DNA from: Prostheceraeus crozeri
Lineage: Eukaryota; Platyhelminthes; Polycladida; Euryleptidae
NCBI GenBank assembly: GCA_907163375.1
Contig: CAJQUW010007741.1
Span: forward strand, 1 to 64,000
Length of the DNA stretch: 64,000 nt
Direction of reading: 5' to 3'
Part shown: piece after piece, positions 20,151-30,389 of the stretch
How positions within the stretch are numbered: the first letter of the stretch is position 1
How the letters are laid out: every line of letters begins with the position of its first letter
Made by a program: the position numbers and the translations under genes
Notes under the pieces: model-generated
The model's input: the letters and a program-made list of their open reading frames with translations, nothing else
The model's database searches: none
Told to the model about the DNA's origin: nothing

Positions 20151-21200
20151 CACCATGATCATTAACCTTCTTTAATTGATAATGAAATGATATGTAAATG
20201 AACAAGCAATGATGAGCGATAACTACATGTACGGTACTGCATTTACACGTTAGATGATAGGCTAAGGCTCACTATCTATGCACACAGCATATGCATATGC
20301 ATTAGATTGTTATGAGCTGAATTTGAATGAAAATCATGCTTATGTTACCAATTTCTTTACAAATGAATGGGACAATGTAACATTAGTTATGATTATGTAT
20401 CCAACTGTGCGCACAATTGTCATGCAGATGAGTCCAAATACTTTTCAGAAAGAATTTTCTCTAGTTTATACACTGATATGTGTTTCATTTTTTTAACCTG
20501 TGATTTTGATGCCAAAACTTTCATTGAAAGAAAAGTAGCTACATGTATGTTTGACAAAATTTCATGTAGTAGACAACCGTTCAAAGATGTAGCCAATAAT
20601 CATAGTGAATCATCAAGAGGAGACCAATGCCTTTCAGATGATGTGTGATACTTTTGTGATCAAAAGAGCTGAATGTCTGTAGACACTGAGATATTTCAAC
20701 AGTTGTATTGATGTAACATTAATTTTGCTAAAGATTTTATTTGATACAGGCCTAATCAAACATATATTTGAAAAGATTTCAAAACATCTTGCAATGCTGT
20801 TTCTATTGCATAAACTAAGGATGTCAATGTTTACCTAATAGTAAACAGTGATATTTTCCACAGGATTATGAAATGTTGGTACTGAGGGAGGCCTCCTGAT
20901 GAATTGATCATACTTCTGATTTTTCGAGGCATAAATGTCTAATATTATCAAATTACCAATTACTCTCGTCAACTCTTCGTCCACGATGGATTGTAAGTCC
21001 TTCCGGTTTAAGTTAACAGCACCGGTTTTGGATGCTTTCATCTTCCCCAGATCCCATCGCACATGTTCAATAGGATTCTTGATGGCCACTCTATCCTTCG
21101 AGTGCGCGACTTTCGTGATAAAGTCTGATAAAGTGAAAAAAAACGTGATAAAAAAAAAATAATAAAAACGTGATAAAGCTGATCAACGATTGATCTTGCA
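20151..21200. other. No gene recognised
   Basis: AT-rich. The ORFs at 20,278-20,648 (plus) and 20,835-21,089 (minus) have no recognised family. Confidence 0.35.
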
Positions 21201-21224
21201 ATCTCTTGTTTCGAACTGAAGTTT

Positions 21225-21435
21225 CACTTACGATTGTGCATCTTTCATATACAGTGGTTGTAATGAGTTTTATATTGGCGAAACAGGCAACATAATCAGA
21301 GAACGTTGTAGAAACCACAGAGAACAAATTAACATTACATAATACCGAAAAATAAGTTTGAGTAAACATTTAGATGAATGCAATCATGCACGTTTTACAA
21401 TATTCCCTTCGTACAAAATGCATAATGCATTTTAG
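21225..21435 (+). pseudogene. Penelope-like GIY-YIG endonuclease fragment
   Basis: The plus strand reads FIYSGCNEFYIGETGN, the GIY-YIG core, then IIRERCRNHREQINI, a stop, and LSKHLDECNHARFTIFPSY. The overall pattern is the C-terminal nuclease of a Penelope-like element. It has one in-frame stop and no neighbouring RT. Confidence 0.75.
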
Positions 21436-21439
21436 AATA

Positions 21440-21995
21440 GACAAAGAAAGATATTTTATTAGCTTTTCTATCCTAAACTGAACGCCAAATAACTTATAAA
21501 TAGTAGGCCACTATGTAAAGATATGAATTCAAAAAGTCTTTGATGTCACTTTTGTGCAACTGAAGATTGAATACATGAAGGGACTAGTGCCAAAAATCGT
21601 TCTTTTTTGGATTGAAACTCTTACATAATGTATAATGTATGTAAAAGAAATAATAGTGCTGCAGGATAATAAAAGTATTGTTATATTTAAGCATTATTAT
21701 TAGCCAAAACAAGTCAAAATAATGATATCACAAATTTTTAAACTGCAACTACAGTTCGTCATCAGGTAACAGAATAATGCAAAAGGAATTAAAATGAGAG
21801 CAAAGATAGCAGCTCAAAAGCAAGATATCTGATGTCTGCATGTTGATAGATGTCATCGATATCGTTATGCCGATTGATAGAAGAGTCCAATGAATACCAC
21901 ACCTCCATGAATTCCCGACCTCTTTTGTGGCTGCAGGAATTCAGCGGTTTGGCTCCCAATTCCAATCGAAGACGTGTCCACTTATATGGTGTTAA
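21440..21995. other. No gene recognised
   Basis: AT-rich sequence between a Penelope-like fragment and the SINE. At 21,640-21,780 the words GTCAAAATAATGATATC and GCAACTACAGTTCGTCATC resemble nothing I know. Confidence 0.3.
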
Positions 21996-21999
21996 AATG

Positions 22000-22214
22000 A
22001 ACGTTGTTTATACTCGGAAGCACATTAGGCACGGAGCCTTTCTTCCATGTGGCCGAGTTGTCATTTACCACTCTCATTTTTTTTCGTGCTGAGTGTTTAG
22101 CAAGAATGCAGAGTGTACCTATTTTAAAAGTCTTAGGCTTGACCCGACCAAGATTTGAACCAAGGTCTCCCGGACGCAGAGCGAACACTCTACCACAAGG
22201 CCACAGCGCCGGTC
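22000..22214 (-). repeat. tRNA-derived SINE
   Basis: The minus strand starts GACCGGCGCTGTGGCC. It has a box A-like segment (TGTGGCCTTGTGGTAGAG, 22,205-22,188), CGGGAGACC, and a box B-like GGTTCAAATCT (22,161-22,151), with spacing typical of an RNA polymerase III promoter. A non-tRNA body follows to about 22,000. It abuts the 3' side of a Penelope-like fragment. Confidence 0.75.
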
Positions 22215-22239
22215 ATGTGTATTCATGTGTGTTCATGTG

Positions 22240-23280
22240 TACATACGCGTGGATAGTTGTTTGCTAGTGTGTCCAATGCAATCATGTCTGCAGTCAGAAC
22301 AAGGAATTCTTTCGATTACATCTATCTGCTCCATTTCAGGTGTCTCTTTGGTTCAACCAGTTGACTTTATATTGTTGATGTTGGTTTGTGAGCAATATTC
22401 AGTCCATATTTTTTCATTAACCCGGTTGTTGTTTCTGATCCCCTTATATGGATGACAATGATAACCATTTATCATTTTCTTTCTCTTGCCTCTTTTGGTG
22501 CTTTGTCTTGCTCTTTTTCTTTGTCTTGATTGCTTGATGTTCTCCCACGTTGTTTCTACATAGAGTTTGGGATTCCTCTGGAACAAATTATTTAGGATTT
22601 CATTCCTTTTTCAATAGCCGTTACTGCAATGGGTTCTATTTTGCTGAATAAGATTCTGATGCAATTATATTTATGCATATCGGAGTGGTTGATATCAAAA
22701 CGTAAAATTGTACCTTTATATGTCTATTGAACCTGCATATATACACTTGTGTCGATGCTATACCATCAGGATTCCGTAGCACGATGACGTATAAAAAAAG
22801 GGAGGTAATGGGCAAATTTTGTAACAGTGAATATGCTGTTGAGTAAGTCAGGATACTCTTGTAGTTTAATTTCTTCATAATGACAAAAGTGTCATCAGCG
22901 TAACGGAGCCAAGGCAATTGAGTCATTACGATTACCTCAAGTTTCTGCATGACTAATTCAGCCAGAAGACCAGAAATTGGTGATCCCATCAGCGTGCCTT
23001 TAATTTGCTGGAATACATAATCCTTGAATTGAAAATAAGTGACCAGACATAAATTCAAAAGCTTCAAAATTACGTCAATAGGAATGGAATCGAAATAGGG
23101 TATTTATCCAAGAATTCAGTGACACAGTCTTTTGCCAATGTTAAATCAACTGAATCAAAGAAAATCGTCATCTTCTAGTTCAACTTGCTTCTTTCGATCT
23201 AGAATTGATGGGAGTTGTTGATTGATTGCAAGGAATGGGATGCTAGGGTTTTCAGCTTTTGAATATATGTCATTTAACCC
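22240..23280 (-). pseudogene. Penelope-like element: reverse transcriptase and start of GIY-YIG
   Basis: The ORF 23,067-22,636 carries FKDYVFQQIKGTLMGSPISG and ELVMQKLEV, then WLRYADDTFVIMK, the catalytic Y-A-D-D box of a Penelope-type RT. Upstream sequence (to about 23,280) adds VDLTLAKDCVTEFLDKY after a frameshift. Downstream (22,330-22,240) another frame gives IDVIERIPCSDCRHDCIGHT and KQLSTR, the beginning of the GIY-YIG domain, cut off where the SINE begins. The MGSP and YADD motifs are intact; the frame is not. Confidence 0.8.
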
Positions 23281-23295
23281 AAACTGTCTGGTTCG

Positions 23296-23750
23296 ACGTA
23301 AAGCGTGGGGTCCGACAAGGATGTAACATCTGACCAGTTTTGTTCACGATGGTTCATGAGGTGATCATGCGAGAAGCTGTGGACGGGTTTCCTGGAGGCA
23401 TAACCATTGGTGGTACTACAATAACGAACCTGCGGTATGAAGATGATGTGGCCCTGCAGATTGTCAATGCACTTACGTATCTTGGAAGCCAAATCACTAT
23501 CGACTTACCATGTTTCAACGAAATCCTCATAAGATTAGCCAAAGCGTCCACTGGTTTCGGAAACTTGCTGAAAATATGGAGAATATCGAAAATATCTGAA
23601 AATATCGAAACACTCGTTTGGCCAGTGGTTACTTATGGCTGTGAGGGTTGGACCATGCACAAAGAAGATGAACATAGGATTGAAGCTCTTGAAAGTACAC
23701 TCTTCGGAGGATGATGAAGATTCACTGGTCCTCATACATAAGAAATGAAG
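23296..23750 (+). pseudogene. RTE-like LINE, left part, interrupted by another LINE
   Basis: The plus strand reads GVRQGCNI, a stop, PVLFTMVHEVIMREAV, then TNLRYEDDVALQ (the catalytic box with Glu at the variable position), ALTYLGSQIT, and PVVTYGCEGWTMHKEDEHRI. These are the RT fingers-to-thumb segments of RTE-type LINEs in order. It breaks off at about 23,750 in the middle of the H-W-S...N-E segment. The remainder appears at 27,703. Confidence 0.8.
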
Positions 23751-23942
23751 ATAAAAGTAAATAAAAGTAAATAAGCGTATATTTAAAACAAACAGACCCC
23801 AAATGGAAATCGTAGGGGTGAAGGTTGCAAGCAAAGTAATTGGTGTTCTGACGAAGCAAATAAAAGGTAGACACACTTCACAGACTGTCATTGTACTTCA
23901 CAGAGCATGAAAAAATATATATCCGTTTGTTCTGCGTACAGT

Positions 23943-26511
23943 TCATGCAGGTGGAAGAATCAATCTCCTTGATCGGTCTGAAGTAGGTGGCATCAGGTGG
24001 TGCAGAATATGATGAGGTGAGGACAGTGCTTCCTTGAATAGGTTGAGAGCTAAAGAATATTGACGCTGTTCAATTTCAAAAGTGTTGCAAGACGTACAGA
24101 CTTTAACGCTATAGCCGCGAATGATGCGGAAAGCCCGCTTACAAATTGACAACAAGCGATTATTCAAATGTTCCCCTGGGTTCAAAAATGCAGCAGAAGC
24201 ATAATCGAATAAAGACATGATTATGGCATTGAATACAATAATCAATTGGTCATGGTTTAACATGCCTTTCAGAACTCTTAGAACATACAATCTTTGAGCA
24301 GCCTTTCTTTCAACAAAATCAATGTGATCTCCCCATTTGAATTTGCTGTTGATGTACATTCCTAACAATTTCAGAACGCCAACATTGTCCAATAACGGTA
24401 ATTCCAAAACGGTAAAAGTCCTACCAAAGCCAACACAGAGTGTCTTGGTTTTTGATGTGTTTACAGACATTTGATGACCTTGACACCAGGATTCAAAATG
24501 ATCAATTTCAGATTTCACAATAGATAAATTACTTGGCTGATCTTTCCACACGGGTACAATAAGGGTTATATCATCAGCATATTTGATTACTTTGATATCT
24601 GCATCACACGGCTTATAGCTGGACAAATAAATAGAAAATAACATCGGGCCAATAACTGAGCCCTGAGGGACCCCACTTGTGACATGAATGTTATTACTCA
24701 AAGTTGTTACCAATTTTACACGTTGTTTGCAATCACATAGGTAACTATTCAGACACTTGATAAAGCAGTTGACATTTGCAAATTAGAGTTTCGAAATAAA
24801 CGACAACAAGAGATGATGTGGAATACAATCGAAGGCGTGCGACATATCAGATGTTATAATACGAACAGCAACAACATTTGCATCATCAAGAAACTTTAGA
24901 ACAATGTCTTGTAGAGTAAGTAGCGCACATACAGTTGACGAACGGGGTCGGTAGGCAAATTGGTGTTCATCGTAAAATTCTAAGAGTGAATGGCTGAAGT
25001 TACTCAGGACAACTTTTTCATAGACATTGCTTATTACAGGCAAAAGAGATATAGGTCTCAATATATTTACGTTCACAGAACGAGATTTAGGCACAGGACA
25101 AACATCAGCAACTTTCCAGATCTTCGGAAAAATACCTTTTTCGAAAGCAAGGTTAAATATGTAGCACAAAGGAAGGGATATAACGTCACATGACAATTTC
25201 AACAATATGGGATGGATTCCATCGCTACCACAAGACTTATTGGTTTTTCGATTATTGAAAAAATTCTGAACAAACGATTTATCACATATGGTAGTCACAG
25301 GGGAACTCACAGATAACTGTGGAAAAATATTGCTTTCTACAAAAAATGAAGAAAATATTCCATTAACAGCATTGGCAGCTTTTACAGCGTCAGGGAAGAA
25401 TGCAACAATCTAATCTACCGAACTACTAACTTTTTTGCTCCGAACTTCATTTACAACAGACCATACACCTTTCACAGAGTTACACATGTTTCTACTCCAA
25501 ATCATTTTCGATTTGAAAATTTCTTTGCGCACTTTGTCTCTGTAATGACGATAAAGATGGAAATTCTTAGCTTTATAAGCTGACCATCTTTTATTAATTA
25601 GGTCTATAACAACAGGAGTGATCCAGGGTTTAGTTTTAGTTGTGAATTTGACAAAAGAAACTGGTATCTTTGAAAATGCCATGCAAAATACATCATAAAA
25701 CAAATCTACACATTTTTCAACGTCACGACAAGAAAACAATGCACACCAATCTGTCGACTCCAACTCTTTGTGAAAACGCATTACATGAGAATGACGCAAA
25801 TCAAAAACTTTATGATAGTGGACTGTCGGTGGACTCGAAGAGTAGTCTTTCGAGACAATAACAATTGAATGGGCATTCCTAGCATTGCCAAGAGGAGGAG
25901 CAGTTGAAGCATCGAACCCATTGACATCATTATCAAAGCAAAAGAATTTATCCAAAGTTGCATCACCGAAGGTAGGTACAGTAACAATATTAGTCATATT
26001 ATAATGATCGAAAAGAAACTTCATATCGTACCTATTAAAGTCACCACAGATCAGCCTCCGGGTTGATAGACAAGATGTAATCAAAGCAATCAATGAGAAA
26101 TTCTTTACATTGCACGAAGACGTCGGCACTAAGTCCTGGTGGAATGTATACACACATCAAGTAAGAACACACATCATTTTCAAAAAATCTGATAATGTTA
26201 CATTCAATACCAAAAGGTTTTTACATGCAGCAGGGAAACACAATTTCGGTAGAAGGGATGGATCGTGAGCTGTAGATAACAGTTCCACCACCACGTCTAC
26301 TGTCCAAAATATTGTCCTGTCGATTATTGCGGAAAAACTGGTATCCCTGAATTAGAACCAGACTATCCTCTATAGCAGGAATAAACCAAGTTTCGGTTAC
26401 GCAAACAAAAACAGGTTTCGTTGCAAATACAAACGAGCGAAGTTCATCCAGCTTATACAAAAGAGATTGGGCATTACATAGCATTAGCCAGTTACTTTTA
26501 CGCCGATTAGG
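23943..26511 (-). pseudogene. LINE ORF2: endonuclease and reverse transcriptase, broken
   Basis: The endonuclease (26,511-25,800) shows NAQSLLYKLDELR, VCVTETWF, the ICGDFNRYDM metal-site motif and the AHSIVIV segment. The RT follows with KSCGSDGIHPILLK, RPISLLPVISNVYEK, SGVPQGSVIGPMLF and KYADDITLIV. The C-terminal part (DYASAAFLNPGEH, CKRAFRIIRGY) is typical of CR1/L2-group LINEs. Stops are seen at 26,221, 25,410 and 24,783, and the frame changes near 26,040. Joined by eye, these are a single ancestral ORF2. Confidence 0.8.
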
Positions 26512-26543
26512 GGTGTTTGAGGATGGATTGCGTAAAATCGGAG

Positions 26544-27251
26544 TTAGAAATTTTTCGATTGGGTGCGAAGCACAATACGATCACGAAAAATTACAACGTC
26601 TTCCCCGTTTTCCATTCGCTCCTTCAGTTCGGCAATTAGAGATTTCCACAGTCTCTGTTGTTGAGAAGAGCGGTCAGGGTTGATGTACATACGGCGAAAT
26701 TTCACATAGGCTCGTAAATTCTTCGCTTTTCGGAGAACTGTATCACGCTGAAAACTGTCTTTGCATTTTATCTTCACGAGACGGAGACCTTCCCTCTTAG
26801 GTTTTCCAGCTCTGTTGACCTCCTGTACAACGTCATCAAAATTACAGCCAATATTGTGAAAAATTTCTCTGCAGTTCTCAATGTCAGTCTCGGGGCTAGA
26901 TTCATGGATACCTGAGATCACAAGGTTTTGCCTTCGAATGACGCGATCGTTTACTTCATCCGATAGCCCTGAGATCATCTGAATTTGATCACACTTTGTG
27001 TTGAGGAGATCTTTCTCAACATTTTCGCATTTCACCTGCAGGACATTGTTGGCGTCCTCAGGCGTCCTGATTGTTGACTGCATCGTCACAATTGTCGTTC
27101 GCAAACCAGTGATTTCTGTCAGTAATTCACCTCGCACAGCTTCGATGAGAGACTTGATATCACTCAGAGTGACTCCAGTATTGCCTGATGATCCAGATCG
27201 TGTCTTGGGCTTCTTCGCGAGAGATTGACTTGACATCCTTGATAAACACAC
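26544..27251 (-). CDS. LINE ORF1 protein (coiled coil plus RRM-like domain)
   Basis: This 235-aa ORF is intact. After a short basic N-terminus (KKPKTRSGSS), residues about 25-95 form a heptad-like helix (EAVRGELLTEITGLRTTIVT and so on). From about residue 108, RRQNLVISGIHE begins an RRM-like fold, continuing with EVNRAGKPKREGLRLVKIK and RRMYINPDRSSQQQRL. This is the RNA-binding ORF1 protein of CR1/L2- or L1-like LINEs, which coats the RNA and trimerises through the coiled coil. The last segment (VVIFRDRIVLR) ends the domain. ORF2 follows about 30 nt downstream in another frame. Confidence 0.75.
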   Translation of the reverse strand: MCLSRMSSQSLAKKPKTRSGSSGNTGVTLSDIKSLIEAVRGELLTEITGLRTTIVTMQSTIRTPEDANNVLQVKCENVEKDLLNTKCDQIQMISGLSDEVNDRVIRRQNLVISGIHESSPETDIENCREIFHNIGCNFDDVVQEVNRAGKPKREGLRLVKIKCKDSFQRDTVLRKAKNLRAYVKFRRMYINPDRSSQQQRLWKSLIAELKERMENGEDVVIFRDRIVLRTQSKNF

Positions 27252-27702
27252 AAAAATAGTAGAGTGAAAATAAAATCACCACGCAGGATTCGATCTCAAT
27301 ACCCTCAAGAGATGTTCCAATAACGAGTGCAACAGACCACAGAACCAACAGGAAACGCTCTGATAAGTTAGTGCAATAGTATCCAAGAAATCGAATTCAA
27401 TGTGCATGAAAGGGACAAGATTTTGTGACGTCACCTGAATCACCGCGCCAACCAGACAGATCAGATTATCACTCACTGCACCGGAAGTAACACGAGAAGT
27501 AGGAAAAATCACCAATAATAGCCACAGAACGAATCAAAAAATGAAACTGAGGATGAGGCGTGAAAGACGAGTACGAGACGGTCCGAATGATGTACGATAT
27601 GACCAATGTAATCCTTCAGATACACACAAAAATGGAAGATGAAGCACAAATGAATTAACACATCGGAGCGACTACGTGACTTCGACATTAGGCGGTCACG
27701 TA

Positions 27703-28015
27703 GATGTACTTCGAATGGCGCGAACTGAGAGGAAGATGCAAAGTAGCATCAAGAAAAAGAAACTACAGTATCTGGGGCACGCATGAAGAAGAGAAAGAAC
27801 ATTTGAAAAGACAGTAATAACTGGTATGATACCAAGATCGCGAATTCCAGGTCTCCCAAGAAGTACGTAGTTGGATGTCCAATTGTAAAGAATGGACTGG
27901 ACACACCCTCACCGAACTGTCTAGATTGGCTGTGGACAGAAGTATTTGGAGATAGTTATCTGTCAGGAGCTCCATGAACCCTCGAGGCGAGGAAGATGCT
28001 TGAAGAAGAAGAACC
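27703..28015 (+). pseudogene. RTE-like LINE, right part (resumes after the LINE insertion)
   Basis: The reading picks up with DVLRMARTERKMQSSI and KKKKLQYLGHA, then RIPGLPRS, and EWTGHTLTELSRLA-like sequence at about 27,890 after base changes. It ends EPSRRGRCLKKKN. These are the last RTE motifs (YLGH, GRPR, DDIKEWTG), continuing the frame lost at 23,750. Confidence 0.75.
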
Positions 28016-28152
28016 CAGAATCATGAAGATGAAATCTATGTCAGTGCCTGCAAGCAGTGACGCTTTCTCCTTATAGTGTTTAGTAATTTATGCTCAATGT
28101 ATGTATGGCTGTGAGACATTGTACGAAGTGCATGACACTCATTCTGCGTCTA

Positions 28153-29157
28153 CACTGTAAATCGCTCAATACCAATCACATACGAAGGATGCATACCAAG
28201 ATATTTTTTGGTATATTTCTGTATTCTCTTGGTATATATTTGTATGCTTTTCGCATGTTATTTCAAGTGTAGTATGCTTTACATACTAAAGCCAACGCTT
28301 TAATACTACAGCACAATGTTAAAAGAAAGCATCAATCATGTCCAAAGTATGTTGATTTAAGGCTTTTTGTCAATAAAGATCACACTAATGCTACTACTGC
28401 TTTGTAAGTAGTGAGATAATGACATTTTATAGTCAAACTAACAATACTGAATTCGATTTTTATACATGTAAGTCCGAGGCATTTCATAAATAATCAATAA
28501 GAATTTGACCATCAACAATTATGCATTATGTAATTTTGGAACTAAGCTTATTATCAATCCAAAGTAAAGACACATTATAATTCATGAACGCAAAAATAGT
28601 TATGTTTGAGATATATAAGTCAACATGGTTGCTGAAAAGTTATCGTTTTAATGAAATGATGTTTATCAATTTAGTTCAAGGAAATGAGCTAATTATGAGT
28701 CTTGTTAATGCTATAAGACAAGTTGCGAAGATGACATGCGGCTTTAATTCCACAACAAATTTAATCTAGTTAAATACCACACATTCACAAAGAAATATTC
28801 ACGGCTGGTATTACTGGAAAAAAGTTATTTGTAAGTAGTATGTAGTATAACATATTTTTTGCCATATGACATAAAGCTATTCATACGAAAGACATACTAA
28901 ACACATACCAATTTGCATCGGGTCTCGTATATAAAACATACCAAGAATTCGTATTTCAACGTAAAACAGCCAATCACAGTTAGCATAGTTCGTATCGTTT
29001 ACATACCAATCACATACGAAAGTAAATGGCCATTCGTATGAAAAACATACCAGATTTCTTTATATATACCAGAATCTCGTATCAAATGTTGGTTTCAAAT
29101 TGTATGTAAACTTGGTATGTGTTTGTATGTAATTTTCGTATCCAGCGATTTACAGTG
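28153..29157. mobile_element. TA-flanked 1-kb non-autonomous DNA transposon, copy 1
   Basis: The ends are CACTGTAAATCGCT and AGCGATTTACAGTG (14-bp inverted repeats), flanked by TA on both sides (28,151-28,152 and 29,158-29,159). The first 140 and last 250 bases hold many CATACGAA/CATACCAA words. There is no transposase ORF. TA duplication points to the Tc1/mariner group. Confidence 0.85.
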
Positions 29158-29159
29158 TA

Positions 29160-30240
29160 CCAAAGTTGGCGGAATTGTAACATGGTCATTCTACAGAAAC
29201 ATTAAAATTCCATTTTCATTTTTTTTCGATCGGCCATATAAACCGATTGACATCAACTTACACCACATTGTAGGAAAGTGCCTAAATTGCGAGTTTTTGA
29301 TATCAGCAGCGCTGAATACTAACTATTTTGAGATAAAAGGATCGATTAGTGATCGGTTTCTCAAGCAAATGTCACTGGTGTTACCGGCCAAAATGCACGC
29401 TCTAATGCATACAGCCGTATAGAGTTTCACAACTTCTGATATGCGAAATAAATAAACATTTGACCCTTGATGAAATCATATTAAATAGTCCGTGGAGACC
29501 TATTTGATTTCGATGAAAAATTAGCATTATACATCATCCGCAAGGCTCTGGTTAAAATAACAGTGCATTTCAACTCACGGAGACATCATACAACAAAATG
29601 CATGAAACTAACTAATACATGAATGTGAGGTGGCTACATCACCCCACAAATTGGTACTGGTCAACATCTTCTTTTCGATTAAAAAATTGAGATAAGATAT
29701 GTGTAACACCAGTGACGGGACAAATTTGAATTGAACAAAGAATGTCGGAAATGCTCGATCAGATCAATGATAGCATTTTGGCATATAACTTGATCGATTA
29801 GTCACGAGAATGTACATGCTTGAGACATGAGAAAAGCAAGTTTATAATGACAAAATTCTATTGCGAGTAGGCCCATTTCGTGACACATGCCATAAAATAC
29901 AGAGTATCAAAAAATGCATTGCAAGAAGCGCTTCTCTAAGTTTGACGCCTACCTCCATTGAGTATTGGTTCCGGACTGATTGACAGTTTCTTCTGGGTAC
30001 CAGCTGATATCCTTCTAAACAGGGAAGCAATTGAAAATATATTTCTACCAACCGGCTTTATGCAATCAATTTCTATGCCACTTTTATACGCTTGATAAAG
30101 TATACCAGATTATTACATAGTTGTAGAATCGTATTTCAGAATCCCTTCTATATTTGATAAAATTTGTTCCCAGGGAAAATCTTGGTAGAGAGGGATTTTA
30201 TCGCGGATATTTATGGTCCCAATAATCTGGAATACTTTTT
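29160..30240. other. No gene recognised
   Basis: The plus-strand ORF overlapping the end of the 1-kb element (to 29,422) matches no family. A GTAACACCAGTGACG word at 29,703 recurs at 31.5-32.1 kb. Confidence 0.35.
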
Positions 30241-30242
30241 AA

Positions 30243-30386
30243 CGGATAGAGGATAGCTATACGATTCTCTGACATAGCTCGTGAAATTATTTGATATATC
30301 CCTCGGGCTAAAGCCCTCGGGATTCATCAAATAATTTCCATCTCTATATCCCAGAGAATCGCATAGCCATCCACTATCCATTACAT
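30243..30386. repeat. 140-bp palindrome (hairpin) centred on CCCTCGGGCTAAAGCCCTCGGG
   Basis: The left arm (CGGATAGAGGATAGCTATAC, GATTCTCTG, AATTATTTGAT) pairs with the right arm (ATCAAATAATTTCC, CAGAGAATCGCATAGCCATCC, CTATCC). The centre, at about 30,309, is a near-perfect palindrome. It is probably a small foldback MITE. Confidence 0.75.
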
Positions 30387-30389
30387 AAT

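Larger units (their letters stand above)
23751..27702 (-). mobile_element. CR1/L2-like non-LTR retrotransposon, two ORFs, degraded
   Basis: A near full-length LINE read on the minus strand: an ORF1 coiled-coil/RRM-like protein (27,251-26,544), then ORF2 with apurinic endonuclease and RT (about 26,511-23,943), then a 3' region ending in TTTATTTACTTTTATTTAC-type repeats near 23,760. It is inserted in an RTE-like LINE. ORF2 holds three in-frame stops and one frameshift, so it is inactive. I saw no clear target duplication. Confidence 0.75.

Noticed and set aside
22141-22214. A functional tRNA gene
   Set aside because: Box A and box B are present, but the acceptor stem does not pair well and a non-tRNA body follows, so a SINE fits better.
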